From Alistipes sp. (GTDB lineage: Bacteria > Bacteroidota > Bacteroidia > Bacteroidales > Rikenellaceae), in the NCBI GenBank assembly GCA_017408825.1, contig JAFQTX010000014.1, positions 1 through 42,866 on the forward strand: a DNA stretch of 42,866 bases. Reading direction: 5' to 3'. This document shows positions 16,693 to 26,334 of this stretch, in pieces (position 1 is the first letter of the stretch; the number at the start of each line of letters is the position of its first letter). Below the pieces are notes generated by a model, which was not told the DNA's origin, did not search any database, and was given only the letters and a program-made list of their open reading frames with translations. A program made the translations under genes and the position numbers.

Positions 16693-17079
16693 TTAACGCT
16701 TACTGAACTGGAACTTACGACGTGCGCCTGGCTGACCTGGCTTCTTACGCTCAACCTCACGTGAATCACGCATAAGGAAGCCATTCTTCTTCAATACAGG
16801 ACGCATCTCTGCATCGATCTGGCAGAGTGCACGAGCGATACCCATACGTGCAGCCTCAGCCTGACCCTTGATACCACCACCTACGAGGTTGATAGTAACG
16901 TCGTAGTTCTCCAAGGTGTTAGTAACCATCAAAGGCTGCTTAACCTCATACTGGAGAATGTGCAAGGGGAAGTATACCTCGAGCTCCTTGTGGTTGATTG
17001 TAATCTTACCATTGCCGGGCTTCACGAATACGCGAGCAACAGCTGCCTTACGGCGACCTACGGTGTTTACAACTTCCAT
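16693..17079 (-). CDS. rpsI: 30S ribosomal protein S9
   Basis: Small-subunit protein uS9, 128 residues. The conserved GRRKAAVARVFVKPG motif is at residues 7-21, GGGIKGQAEAARMGIARAL is in the middle, and the basic C-terminal tail RRKFQFSKR, which reaches toward the P-site tRNA, is intact. It follows rplM by 5 bases, the universally conserved bL13-uS9 pair. Confidence 0.98.
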   Translation of the reverse strand: MEVVNTVGRRKAAVARVFVKPGNGKITINHKELEVYFPLHILQYEVKQPLMVTNTLENYDVTINLVGGGIKGQAEAARMGIARALCQIDAEMRPVLKKNGFLMRDSREVERKKPGQPGARRKFQFSKR

Positions 17080-17084
17080 AATTC

Positions 17085-17546
17085 TTACTTAATCTCGTTT
17101 AACTTAATCTCCTTTGGGTTCTGTGCAGCGTGAGGATGCTCAGCGCCAGCATAAACCTTCAAATTCTTCATAATTGCCTCACCAAGGCGGGTCTTTGGCA
17201 ACATACCACGTACAGCGTGCTCAACAACGAACTGAGGCTTCTTGTCGGTTGTAAGGAAGTCCTCTGGAGTAGCGAAACGCTGACCACCGGGGAAACCAGT
17301 GTAACGTGTGTAGACCTTATTGGTCATCTTAGCGCCTGTAAGCTTCACCTTATCAGCATTGATTACGATAACATAGTCACCGCAATTAGTGTGTGGGGTG
17401 TAGCTTGGCTTGTTCTTGCCGCGGAGGATCTTAGCAACCTGCGAAGCAAGGCGTCCCAAAATCTCGTTCGTAGCGTCAATCACGAACCACTCCTTCTGAG
17501 CGTCCTCTGCCTTGACCGAGATTGTCTTGTAGCTTTTTGAATCCAC
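17085..17546 (-). CDS. rplM: 50S ribosomal protein L13
   Basis: Large-subunit assembly protein uL13, 153 residues. Conserved WFVIDATNEILGRLAS, the YTPHTNCGDYVIVINA core and the VRGMLPKTRLG motif are all visible. First gene of the rplM-rpsI-rpsB-tsf operon, behind the promoter at 17613-17641. Confidence 0.98.
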   Translation of the reverse strand: MDSKSYKTISVKAEDAQKEWFVIDATNEILGRLASQVAKILRGKNKPSYTPHTNCGDYVIVINADKVKLTGAKMTNKVYTRYTGFPGGQRFATPEDFLTTDKKPQFVVEHAVRGMLPKTRLGEAIMKNLKVYAGAEHPHAAQNPKEIKLNEIK

Positions 17547-17590
17547 TTTTGTTTACGTTTAATTAATACTTAAAATATTGTAATCCAATA

Positions 17591-17608
17591 CCTGAAAACT
17601 ATTTCAGG
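17591..17608 (-). promoter_or_regulatory. rplM leader hairpin
   Basis: A perfect 7-bp stem CCTGAAA / TTTCAGG with a 4-base loop, at the 5' end of the predicted rplM transcript. Ribosomal protein leaders before rplM have been described in several bacterial groups, so autoregulation by L13 is plausible; the sequence alone shows only the hairpin and its position. Confidence 0.4.
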
Positions 17609-17612
17609 CCTG

Positions 17613-17641
17613 CAAAGATACTAATTTTTCGAAAGATACAA
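17613..17641 (-). promoter_or_regulatory. Promoter of rplM-rpsI-rpsB-tsf
   Basis: Minus strand: TTG (17639-17641), an 18-base spacer and a perfect TATCTTTG (17613-17620). Transcription would start near 17605, giving a leader of about 60 bases before the rplM ATG at 17546. Confidence 0.7.
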
Positions 17642-17746
17642 CCATATACCATATTCTTTTTTTTCGCTAAAGTGTCAAACCATTGGTTATTAGCAATTTA
17701 ACACATTTTTAACCCAGTGTTTTTTGTGTGTTATGAGATAAGACTC

Positions 17747-17781
17747 CTATGGTCCTGATGGTCTTAATGTCCTAATGGTCC
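17747..17781. repeat. Degenerate 9-bp tandem repeat (TAATGGTCC family), copy 1
   Basis: Four units, CTATGGTCC, TGATGGTCT, TAATGTCC (one base short) and TAATGGTCC, in the intergenic space between the rplM promoter and the lipoprotein operon terminator. The same motif forms a cleaner array at 39828-39866. The rest of 17642-17851 is AT-rich non-coding DNA with a run of nine C at 17843-17851. Confidence 0.65.
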
Positions 17782-17851
17782 TCAAAGAGTTGCCCCACCA
17801 GTTTTGCGAACTGATCAGATATAACACTATCCACGTTCATAGCCCCCCCCC

Positions 17852-17884
17852 AAAAAAAGAGCTTAGAGATCAACCTCTAAGCTC
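17852..17884 (-). terminator. Intrinsic terminator of the subtilase/lipoprotein operon
   Basis: Minus strand: 10-bp perfect stem GAGCTTAGAG / CTCTAAGCTC (17875-17884 and 17859-17868), 6-base loop, then seven T (17852-17858). It lies 14 bases past the stop of the last gene and closes the operon running from trpS or ychF. Confidence 0.9.
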
Positions 17885-17897
17885 CTTATGCCATATC

Positions 17898-20312
17898 TTA
17901 GCGTGCTATACGGCGAGTGTCACTCCTACGACTCTCATTGCGCTTTGCAACCTCTGATTGAAGTGTTGCCCTACGCTGCTGCTCGATAGCCTTGCGGTCG
18001 GCATCGCTAACCGTAAACTCAACGCCCTGTGTACGCTCAATGCGGATATCGCTAACCATTGGGGCCTTAACATTCAACGTTCGTAGCGTCAATGCTGAAG
18101 GCTCGCCACCATAGGCCTTGAACGTCTCTGGCTCCGAGGCACCATCCTCCGTCAAGTAGATAACCTTACGGAAGAGCTTGCTTGGCATAAACATAGCGTC
18201 GTAGGCAACAGCAACCACAGTCATCTCGGTATCCATAGGCACCGAAAGAATTATGTTCTTAAGAGTATATCCCACATTGAGGTCCTCATAGAACATATCA
18301 TCGGGGAAGGTGTTCTCATCGCTAAGGTCACGGTTATATACTGCGAAGTAGAACTCCTCGTACTCGCCCTCGATATTTACAGACATAGGCACGATAGCCT
18401 CATTCTCGCAACCCTCAAACTGCGAGTAGCCATACTCAAATAGTGCCTTGCCATCCCAATACTCGCTCCACTCTACCGAGATGTTGATATCGGCATACTC
18501 CATAGCTTTGGTTGTAAAGACATCGCTAAATACCACATCGGTGATAAACTCTGCGGTATCGTAGTCCATAATCACCACACCTATCTTATAGTCGGTCTCG
18601 GGACGCAGGTCGTAGGCCGTAGTGTTGATATATCCCTGAGTAAGCTCCCATGATGAAAATGCTGGGATGTCACCATCATAGTAGTTGTTCACAATGGTTG
18701 TGATATAGGCCTTAGCCTCCTCCGCCGTAAAATCAGCAGGATAGACTAACCAGTTATAGAAGTGGCCCTTGTCCGAAGGGTCAATCTCAATCCAGGCGGT
18801 GTCAGAGCCAGGAACGACATTAAACGCAAAGGTACAATCCTTAGGATCGCCAGAGGCTGTTGTGGTCACCTCAACCTTTACCATATCGGTAGTCATCGTA
18901 CCCGCAGTGCTACCAAATGCGAGGATAGTGTAGTTGGTCTCGGGGCGCATACGTGAGAATATGCGGAAAGAGTCGCCATTGGCCATATACTCCGATACCA
19001 GGTAGTCGTAATTGGTCATCACATAGTTATATATCTCATCATCTTTCATACCTGCGATATCCTCACTCTTCATCGGAATGACCACATATGGGTCGTTATT
19101 GGTGGTCGTTACAGCCACAGAGACCTGCGACTGATTAACCTCACGAATCTCTACCGTAAGTTTATTGTCGGACATCTCTGCAGCTGGCGCAGTATACTCT
19201 GCGGTAGATACCTCGCCAATAAGCCTACAATCCTCGTCCCACTTAGCGGCGTAGAGTATATACTTTTTACCCGCCTTGACACGCTCCCAACCATCATCAA
19301 CAGTATCAATCTCGTTATACATATCAAAGAAGTCCTTGCGGTCGTCGATAAAATCGTAGTACATGAAGTCCTCGATGCCAGCCTCAATCTCGCCCTGCTG
19401 AATAGCATCACGTAGATTATCACTTCCGGCCAACGCCTTCCACGCCTCGATCTCCGACTCGGTAGCCACTCCATGGTAGAAATTAACACCCTTATGCGAT
19501 GGTGTCACCACAAACTCCATGATGTAGTCCTCCTCTTTAATATCGAAGGTAAAGGTGATGTCGCCCTCGTAGGGTTTCTCGGTAGTCGCCTCTCGTGCCA
19601 CGATGTCGGTAGTACGCTCACCATCGACCGTAAGGCCATAGACATATACCACAAACTCGGTCTCGGGCGTAAGACCTGTAATCTCAATATCACTCTGCGA
19701 GCCCATACCTACCATATCGGCAAGGAACTCATCACGTGAGATACCGGCGTTATCTGCCAGGTACTCGAAATATGCCAAGTCAGAGATATAGATCTCCTCA
19801 TCGCTGAGTTTCTGATCCCAATACTCCTTGTAGGTTACCATAGGTATCCATGTCATATCGGGGTGCGAAGCCGTCACGTTGAAGGTAATAGATACGGGGC
19901 TTACCCCAGTAATCTCCACCTCGAGCGATAGGTTCTCACGTGGGACCTCGATATTAGGTTGCTTTACGGCAATCTCAACCGACTCAGCACCCTCATACTT
20001 TAAGACTACGTTGGTTACACGACCTTTCGTCGTAGCATTCTTGTCTGCCGAGAAGCTGATCTTGTCGTTAGCTACCTCTACAAGCAGCCACTCAGCAAGG
20101 TTCTCGACCTCGAGCTCGGTGCGCTCTTCGGCCCTCACATTTTCGATTGTGTAGCCAATCTCAAGACTCTCGCCATGCGAGTTGAGAGTCACCTCTAAGG
20201 CATCGACCTTTATCAGCGGTGCCTTCTCTGGAGTTGTTGATGGCTCCTTCTCGCACGACGTCAAGCCTGCTACAAGAAGCAGTGCCATCAACAATAGTTT
20301 GATGTGTTTCAT
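17898..20312 (-). CDS. Large surface lipoprotein with BACON-like and fibronectin-like domains
   Basis: 804 residues. Signal peptide with lipobox LTSC (Cys20) followed by EKEP, so probably exported to the outer membrane. Residues about 35-120 look like a BACON domain (ELEVENLAEWLLVEVANDKISFSADKN, a typical Trp-Leu strand pattern), followed by several fibronectin-III-like modules, each ending in a 'LTPETEFVVYVYG' or 'LRPETDYKIGVVI' type strand. The body is strongly acidic, but the last 30 residues are Arg-rich (QQRRATLQ, RNESRRSDTRRIAR). It ends the operon behind the subtilase and the 485-residue lipoprotein. Function unknown; binding of glycans, mucin or the protease are inferences. Confidence 0.8.
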   Translation of the reverse strand: MKHIKLLLMALLLVAGLTSCEKEPSTTPEKAPLIKVDALEVTLNSHGESLEIGYTIENVRAEERTELEVENLAEWLLVEVANDKISFSADKNATTKGRVTNVVLKYEGAESVEIAVKQPNIEVPRENLSLEVEITGVSPVSITFNVTASHPDMTWIPMVTYKEYWDQKLSDEEIYISDLAYFEYLADNAGISRDEFLADMVGMGSQSDIEITGLTPETEFVVYVYGLTVDGERTTDIVAREATTEKPYEGDITFTFDIKEEDYIMEFVVTPSHKGVNFYHGVATESEIEAWKALAGSDNLRDAIQQGEIEAGIEDFMYYDFIDDRKDFFDMYNEIDTVDDGWERVKAGKKYILYAAKWDEDCRLIGEVSTAEYTAPAAEMSDNKLTVEIREVNQSQVSVAVTTTNNDPYVVIPMKSEDIAGMKDDEIYNYVMTNYDYLVSEYMANGDSFRIFSRMRPETNYTILAFGSTAGTMTTDMVKVEVTTTASGDPKDCTFAFNVVPGSDTAWIEIDPSDKGHFYNWLVYPADFTAEEAKAYITTIVNNYYDGDIPAFSSWELTQGYINTTAYDLRPETDYKIGVVIMDYDTAEFITDVVFSDVFTTKAMEYADINISVEWSEYWDGKALFEYGYSQFEGCENEAIVPMSVNIEGEYEEFYFAVYNRDLSDENTFPDDMFYEDLNVGYTLKNIILSVPMDTEMTVVAVAYDAMFMPSKLFRKVIYLTEDGASEPETFKAYGGEPSALTLRTLNVKAPMVSDIRIERTQGVEFTVSDADRKAIEQQRRATLQSEVAKRNESRRSDTRRIAR

Positions 20313-20348
20313 AGTGTGTTATTAATGGTTTATGTGTGTGTCTAAAAT

Positions 20349-21806
20349 TTACAGGAATCGCTCCGCAGTCGAACGTGTTACCTCTGACTGCGACATAGGG
20401 ATACCCGCAGGCAGCTCTGAGCGTGTATATACCGAAATATCCGTTGCATCTGCGACATCAGTCCAGGTCATAGTGTCGCCATCGACAACCACGCCGTACG
20501 ATGCGCTCCACGCTACCCCATCGACATATACGCCTGAGATGATGCCATTCTCATAGCCTACGTTACTATAATACAGCTCCCACTCACGGCTCTCGATACG
20601 CTGCCATAGCGATACCACGCCATCCTCCGTGATCGAGAGATATACGTCGAACGATGGCTCAGCGCCACGCCACTGCGTTAGATGCCAAGTGCCTGCCAAA
20701 TCTGAGGTATCGGCATCGCCACCCACAGGAGGTGTTGGGGGCGTTGGCGTATCCCCCTTAGGGATTGTGATTGTCACAACCTCCGAAAGGCGCACCTTCT
20801 GCTCAGCTCCTGCAACAACAGCTCCTGCAAACTCATACTCTTTGCCCTCATCGAATGATGATAGCGCAACCGAGAGGCTTATGCCGCCATTGGTTAGCTC
20901 CACCTCAGCCTTATTCTCCCAATAGTATGGCTCGCCACCCTTCTCACGATAGTATACGTAGTAGTCCAAGTAGTGGTAGTCGGGACGCTCCACGCCATCG
21001 AACCACACCTTGACACTCTCAACCTCAACCTCGATATTATCGTCTACAATAGCCACATTTGGCTTTGATAACTCGGCCGTAACCTCGGCATACTCAGTCT
21101 CAAACTCACTCTCATTGGTGGTTATAGGCTCAAACTCACTATTTGCAGGAGTGATAGTCACACGGTAGAGATATGTGCTACTCTCATCGAGATAGACACC
21201 ACCCTCCTCAGGCAGTGTCACACTATCCTTACCGGTCATATTTACCTCAACCCACTCAGGTTCTGTACGTTTACGTGCATACTCAAGCTTAACACTACTC
21301 AGCTCCTGAGCCACGCCATCGACCAAGTATTCTACATTCGAAAGCGTGATAGATGCAGTAAAGCCTTTAGCCTCAACCTCAGCATCGCACTTTATCTCGC
21401 ACGTAGGCGTATGCTCCTTAGTAACGATTGGGAATGGGCTACCACTCGCACTGCCATACTCACTATCTTCGATACATACATAAGCATTGTAGCGAGTTTC
21501 AGGCTCAAGGTCATCTATTTGGAAGATTATATGTGTTGCATTGCTCTCAGAGATTGAGTAGTGCGTAACCTTCGTTTTGTTTGACTCATTGCCCTCAACA
21601 TAGTACTCCAAGTAGATAGTTGCGCCATCGTGCTTCACGCCATCAACGGTGATATATGGTTTGAGCATATCAATGGTTGCGCTATTCGTCGTGGTAGTCA
21701 CCTCAACAGGGCCAAAACAGAAGTCAGCATCAGGCTCAGTGGTTATAGTTGGTTCACAGGCAGCAAATAGCAGTGCGCCTAATAATATATATAGGTATCT
21801 TTTCAT
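20349..21806 (-). CDS. Fibronectin-like lipoprotein with a C-terminal lipocalin-like domain
   Basis: 485 residues. Signal peptide and lipobox FAAC (Cys16). Residues about 30-350 form three or so fibronectin-like beta-sandwiches (repeated 'LEPETRYNAYVCIEDSEYG' and 'ESSTYLYRVTITP' strands). A Pro-rich linker (PTPPTPPVGG) leads to a C-terminal 110-residue module starting LAGTWHLTQWRG, the opening strand typical of lipocalin-like domains in Bacteroidota lipoproteins. It sits 18 bases after the subtilase gene and 36 bases before the 804-residue lipoprotein. Ligand unknown. Confidence 0.75.
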   Translation of the reverse strand: MKRYLYILLGALLFAACEPTITTEPDADFCFGPVEVTTTTNSATIDMLKPYITVDGVKHDGATIYLEYYVEGNESNKTKVTHYSISESNATHIIFQIDDLEPETRYNAYVCIEDSEYGSASGSPFPIVTKEHTPTCEIKCDAEVEAKGFTASITLSNVEYLVDGVAQELSSVKLEYARKRTEPEWVEVNMTGKDSVTLPEEGGVYLDESSTYLYRVTITPANSEFEPITTNESEFETEYAEVTAELSKPNVAIVDDNIEVEVESVKVWFDGVERPDYHYLDYYVYYREKGGEPYYWENKAEVELTNGGISLSVALSSFDEGKEYEFAGAVVAGAEQKVRLSEVVTITIPKGDTPTPPTPPVGGDADTSDLAGTWHLTQWRGAEPSFDVYLSITEDGVVSLWQRIESREWELYYSNVGYENGIISGVYVDGVAWSASYGVVVDGDTMTWTDVADATDISVYTRSELPAGIPMSQSEVTRSTAERFL

Positions 21807-21824
21807 CTTTATTCTATTTTGAGG

Positions 21825-23729
21825 TTACAACCATCCGCCATTCTCGGCCTTAGCGCCACGAACAACCAACTCGAACTCTCGCTCTACGACCATACCGCCC
21901 ATAATATCGCCACCAGTCGTCGGGCCACCGATGATAGCATACACCTTAATACGGCCTGAGCCAGGCTTGTTACACTGTATCGAGAGCATACCATTCTCGA
22001 TACGTGGTTTACCCTGCATACCGAGCTCATCACGCACCGAGTCTGAAACCTCACAGCCCTGATATGTAAGATCCTGAGAGCCTCCACCAAAGTACTCATC
22101 CAACGAGAGGAGTGCAGCAGCTCCTGTCTCAAAGTATAGGCATGGGGTCGAGTCGAGCTGCATAAGAAGCAAGTGTGCATCGATATATCCTGAGCCGAGT
22201 TTCTTGGCATAAGGCTCAAGCTGCATATTGAGGTATGAGCCTGTGGTATAGTCAAAGTAAGGCTTTACACCTGTCTGATACTGATTTATATCGTGTACCG
22301 AGGTCTGAATAAGTGTACGCAGATAGTCGGGCGTAAGCGTATAGCCCTGCTTTAGGGCATACGACAGTGCAAGGGCTGCACAACCCGTAACATGAGGCGT
22401 AGCCATCGATGTACCCTGCATATACTCATAGCCATAAGTTGTGTTAAGCGATGTTGATGATACACAGAATAGCGTACCATAGTTAGCATCGCCACCTGGA
22501 GCCACAACATTGCATCCAGGGCCATAGTTGGTGTAGTAAGCTGCTGTATAGTCCGACGACATAGCCGTAACACAGACATACTCGTGATAAGCACCTGGGT
22601 AGCAAGGCTGAGGGTAGGTCTCATTACCCGCAGCAAAGATTGCCACGCCACCCTCCATAACACCCTCCAAGCGAGCGTTACTCTGGAAGTAGTCGATAGC
22701 CTCCTTAAGCACCGAGTCATATCTCACAAACTCATTGTCCGAGATATAGGTATCTGGCTCATAGCCCCACGAGTTGTTGATAAGCACAGCACCATTGTCG
22801 GCAGCATAATGGAAGCCACGTGCAATCTGATGCTGATAGCAGCTCTCATCGCCCTCAAAAATCTGGATAGACATAAGACGAACACCATCGTTGTTACCTG
22901 TACCACCAGCTATACCACATACGGCATATCCATTGTTGTTCACTGCTGAGATAGTACCCGCCACATGAGTACCGTGATCATCTGCGGTAATTTTACCTGA
23001 GTCCGTAAGGAAGTTATAGCCATATATATCATCGACATAGCCGTTGCTGTCGTCGTCGATACCCATCTGGCCATTCTGCTCCGCCTCATTAACCCACATA
23101 TTATCCTTAAGGTCGGGATGATCGGTCATAATACCACCATCCACCACTGCCACAACAACACGCCTATCACCTGCGGTATACTTCCAGGCATTAAGCAGGT
23201 TAATATCTGCTCCTGCCAAGCACTGATTAGGGTCATCGGCATAGTCTGCAAGCGAGCCATCGTTGTAGTAGTGCCACTGCCATGGTAGCTCAGGATCATT
23301 AAATGGCATCTCGACAGAGCGAGTAGGCTCGGGACGTGATGTGGGCATAGGCTGAGCCTCGCTCACAATACGCTTAACTTTAACATCAAACTCCACACGT
23401 TCAACCTCGTCGAGAGCGGCAATACTCTCGGCAACAGCCTTAGTATCAAGCTCCTCGTCGAAATGTACCAACATCCAGCGGTCGAGACTCTCGCTACCTG
23501 TAGCCTTTGGGAACAGAGACTCGACAGTTAGCTCAATGCCCTCAACGGCAAGTTGTGAGTTGAGATCTGCAACACGCACCAGAAGGCGGCCACGTGCTGC
23601 GGTGTCGCTCCAATTATAAATCTTGTCGCTCGAAGGCGTAGGGGCCACTCCGCTATCAACACTCTCTCTCGCACACGACGAGAGAGCAAAGATGGCAAAT
23701 ATTATTAGAAATAATCTATTCATTTTCAT
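21825..23729 (-). CDS. Subtilisin-family (S8) serine protease, lipoprotein
   Basis: 634 residues. Signal peptide with lipobox LSSC (Cys19) means it is membrane-anchored, probably at the outer membrane. Residues about 45-130 resemble a subtilase pro-domain (RWMLVHFDEELD, DEVERVEFDVKV). The S8 catalytic triad is complete: Asp197 (VVDGGI), His252 (HGTHVAGT) and Ser441 (GTSMATPHVTG), with the oxyanion Asn in FAAGNE. A C-terminal beta-rich domain follows. It starts 8 bases after galM and is followed by two surface lipoproteins, which suggests either that it processes them or that all three act at the cell surface. The substrate is unknown. Confidence 0.92.
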   Translation of the reverse strand: MKMNRLFLIIFAIFALSSCARESVDSGVAPTPSSDKIYNWSDTAARGRLLVRVADLNSQLAVEGIELTVESLFPKATGSESLDRWMLVHFDEELDTKAVAESIAALDEVERVEFDVKVKRIVSEAQPMPTSRPEPTRSVEMPFNDPELPWQWHYYNDGSLADYADDPNQCLAGADINLLNAWKYTAGDRRVVVAVVDGGIMTDHPDLKDNMWVNEAEQNGQMGIDDDSNGYVDDIYGYNFLTDSGKITADDHGTHVAGTISAVNNNGYAVCGIAGGTGNNDGVRLMSIQIFEGDESCYQHQIARGFHYAADNGAVLINNSWGYEPDTYISDNEFVRYDSVLKEAIDYFQSNARLEGVMEGGVAIFAAGNETYPQPCYPGAYHEYVCVTAMSSDYTAAYYTNYGPGCNVVAPGGDANYGTLFCVSSTSLNTTYGYEYMQGTSMATPHVTGCAALALSYALKQGYTLTPDYLRTLIQTSVHDINQYQTGVKPYFDYTTGSYLNMQLEPYAKKLGSGYIDAHLLLMQLDSTPCLYFETGAAALLSLDEYFGGGSQDLTYQGCEVSDSVRDELGMQGKPRIENGMLSIQCNKPGSGRIKVYAIIGGPTTGGDIMGGMVVEREFELVVRGAKAENGGWL

Positions 23730-23737
23730 TATTTTGG

Positions 23738-24793
23738 TTAAAATGTACCAAGCTTAAAGACAATCTTGTTGCAGTATAGCTCATCGGCATGAAGCACAAT
23801 TGATGGGAAGTCTGGGTGGTTCACAGCATCGCTGTACCCCTGGCACTCGATAGCCACACCAGCGTAGTCATCGTAGTACTTGCCCGACTTGGTCTTAGGA
23901 CATCCTCCCGAGAGCCAATTGCCGGTATAGAGTACTGCTGCTGGCTGTGACGACAGCACCGTAACCTTACGTCCTGTGGCCTCACAGCGTAGCTCGCCAA
24001 CCTCCTTAAGTATGTTCTTGCGATAGCCATCGACCACAAAGCAGTGGTCGTAGCCTCTATATGTGCGTATGTTATTATACTCGGCATCAATCTCGTCACC
24101 AAACTTTCGCCAAGAGGTGAAGTCGAGTGGTGTGCCAGCAACATCGAGCAGCTTACCCGTAGGAATCTGCACCGTATCCATCTCAAGCACCTTAGAGCAG
24201 TCGAGGCGCAGCTCGTGATCAAGAATGGTCTTGCCCGAGCCCTCGCCATGAAGGTTCCAATATAGGTGGTTAGTGAGGTTTACCACAGTTGTTTTATTCG
24301 ACTTAGCGAGGTATGTAATCTCGAGGTTGTCCTCATCATCAAAGTCGTAGACAGCCTCAACAACAAGCTCGCCAGGGTATCCCTGCTCCATATCCTCGGC
24401 TACGTAGCTGAATACCACACGATTGGTCTCAACACGACCCTCCCAGTAGCGGTTGGCAAAGCCCTTAGAGCCACCATGAAGGTGGTTAGGGCCATTGTTC
24501 ACCTCAAGGCGATACTCTACGCCATCAATCGTCATATGGCCACGTGCAATACGGCCAGCAACACGTCCTACGCTCTTACCACTCGCAGCACCATCGCCAA
24601 TATAGCTCGTAGGCTCTGCATAGCCCAGAGCCACGTCGTCGATATTACCATCACGATCGGCAAACTTAACGCTTACAATCGAAGCACCGATGTTACATAG
24701 CTGCACCTCCGAGCCACGTGCATTGCGCATTGTGTAGAGGATGATGCCCTCGCCCTCAGGTGTAGAGCCCCAAATATGCTGTAAAATCTCCAT
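23738..24793 (-). CDS. galM: Aldose 1-epimerase (galactose mutarotase)
   Basis: Interconverts alpha- and beta-anomers of galactose/glucose. 351 residues. Conserved catalytic sites are visible: NHLHGG (general acid His region), VNLTNHLYWNL (second His), YDHCFVV, and the catalytic Glu in VAIECQGYSDAVNHP. No signal peptide, so cytoplasmic. Its ATG overlaps the gltX stop (TAATG), giving translational coupling with a functionally unrelated gene. No other galactose gene is nearby. Confidence 0.93.
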   Translation of the reverse strand: MEILQHIWGSTPEGEGIILYTMRNARGSEVQLCNIGASIVSVKFADRDGNIDDVALGYAEPTSYIGDGAASGKSVGRVAGRIARGHMTIDGVEYRLEVNNGPNHLHGGSKGFANRYWEGRVETNRVVFSYVAEDMEQGYPGELVVEAVYDFDDEDNLEITYLAKSNKTTVVNLTNHLYWNLHGEGSGKTILDHELRLDCSKVLEMDTVQIPTGKLLDVAGTPLDFTSWRKFGDEIDAEYNNIRTYRGYDHCFVVDGYRKNILKEVGELRCEATGRKVTVLSSQPAAVLYTGNWLSGGCPKTKSGKYYDDYAGVAIECQGYSDAVNHPDFPSIVLHADELYCNKIVFKLGTF

Positions 24794-26322
24794 TACTCTA
24801 CGGGTGTTACGTTATTCATAAGAGCGTCGATACGCTTTATACACTCCGCCTTGCCGATAAACTCAGTCACGTCGAACATACCTGGACCCTTACCAGCACC
24901 TACCAACGCCAAACGCAGTGTATTCATAACCTGACCAAGAGAGTAGCCCTCAGCCTCGATCCAAGCACGTACCACCACCTCGGTATTCTCCTTTGAGAAG
25001 TCCTCGATACCCTCAAGCACACCACGCAAAGCCTTGAGCATAGCTGGGTTATCGCCCTTCCACTGCTTCTTCGTGAGTTTCTCCTCATACTCCGTAGGTG
25101 CCACGAAGAAGAATGACGTGAGATCCCACATATCGGTCGTAAGCGTCATACGCTCCTTCATAATGCCTGCAGCCTTGCCAGCAACCTCGTCCGAAACCTT
25201 GATGCCGTGCTCACGCAAGATAGGCTGCATAAACACTGCAAGCTCCTCGTCCTTGAGGTTGTGCATATACTGGGCGTTAAACCACTTAGCCTTGTCGGGC
25301 TGGAAGCGAGCACCCGCCTTAGATACACGATCGAGCGAGAATGAGTCGATGAGCTCCTGCATAGAGAAAATCTCCTGCTCGGTACCAGGATTCCAGCCGA
25401 GCAACGACAACATATTGATAAATGCCTGTGCCAGATAGCCATCCTCACGATAGCCACGTGCGGTCTCACCCGTAGGCGATGTCCAGAATAGCGGGAATAC
25501 GGGGAAACCCATCTTATCGCCATCACGCTTCGATAGCTTACCACTACCCGTAGGCTTTAGCAATAGTGGCAAGTGAGCAAACTCGGGCTGAGTATCTGTC
25601 CAGCCGAAAGCACGATAGAGCAGGTAGTGCAGAGGCAATGATGGCAACCACTCCTCGCCACGGATAACGTGCGACACCTCCATAAGGTGGTCATCAACGA
25701 TATTTGCGAGGTGGTAGGTAGGGAGTGCATCTACCGACTTATACAACACCTTATCATCCAACGTAGAGGTATTGACCTCAACGTGGCCACGGATCAGGTC
25801 GTCCATCTTGACAACCTCGTTCTCGGGCATCTTGAAACGTACAACCCACTGATCACCACGTGCAATACGGGCCTCTACCTCCTCTTTCGAGAGGCTCAGC
25901 GATGTAGGTAGCTTCTCACGCACCTCATAGTTATATGCGAAGGTCTTGCCAGCCTCCTCAGCCTCCTTACGTAGTGCGTCAAGCTCCTCGGGGGTATCGA
26001 AAGCATAGTATGCCCAATCAGCCTCGACAAGCTGCTTAGCATACTTCAAATATATCTCACGGCGCTCGCTCTGACGATAAGGAGCGTGTGGACCACCAAC
26101 GCCCACGCCCTCGTCGATCTCGATGCCGCACCACTTAAGCGACTCTATGATATACTCCTCAGCACCTGGAACAAAGCGCTGTGAGTCGGTATCCTCGATA
26201 CGAAGAATCATCTTGCCGCCATGACGACGTGCAAAGAGGTAGTTATATAGTGCCGTACGAACGCCACCAATGTGCAACGGACCTGTTGGACTTGGTGCAA
26301 ATCTTACTCTTACTTCTCTCAT
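24793..26322 (-). CDS. gltX: Glutamyl-tRNA synthetase
   Basis: Class I synthetase charging tRNA-Glu. 509 residues. HIGH-type motif [18 protein letters not shown] at residues 7-24, KMSKS-type motif KLSKRDGD at about 262-269, and the C-terminal alpha-helical anticodon-binding cage. Whether it is discriminating or also charges tRNA-Gln cannot be read from the motifs alone. It lies 12 bases after the SIMPL gene and overlaps galM. Confidence 0.96.
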   Translation of the reverse strand: MREVRVRFAPSPTGPLHIGGVRTALYNYLFARRHGGKMILRIEDTDSQRFVPGAEEYIIESLKWCGIEIDEGVGVGGPHAPYRQSERREIYLKYAKQLVEADWAYYAFDTPEELDALRKEAEEAGKTFAYNYEVREKLPTSLSLSKEEVEARIARGDQWVVRFKMPENEVVKMDDLIRGHVEVNTSTLDDKVLYKSVDALPTYHLANIVDDHLMEVSHVIRGEEWLPSLPLHYLLYRAFGWTDTQPEFAHLPLLLKPTGSGKLSKRDGDKMGFPVFPLFWTSPTGETARGYREDGYLAQAFINMLSLLGWNPGTEQEIFSMQELIDSFSLDRVSKAGARFQPDKAKWFNAQYMHNLKDEELAVFMQPILREHGIKVSDEVAGKAAGIMKERMTLTTDMWDLTSFFFVAPTEYEEKLTKKQWKGDNPAMLKALRGVLEGIEDFSKENTEVVVRAWIEAEGYSLGQVMNTLRLALVGAGKGPGMFDVTEFIGKAECIKRIDALMNNVTPVE

Positions 26323-26334
26323 AATATTTCAATT

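Noticed and set aside
17843-17851. Run of nine C that could be a second phase-variable tract
   Set aside because: On the minus strand it lies just past the terminator T-run, and no promoter element brackets it at the right distance, so a switching role is not supported.
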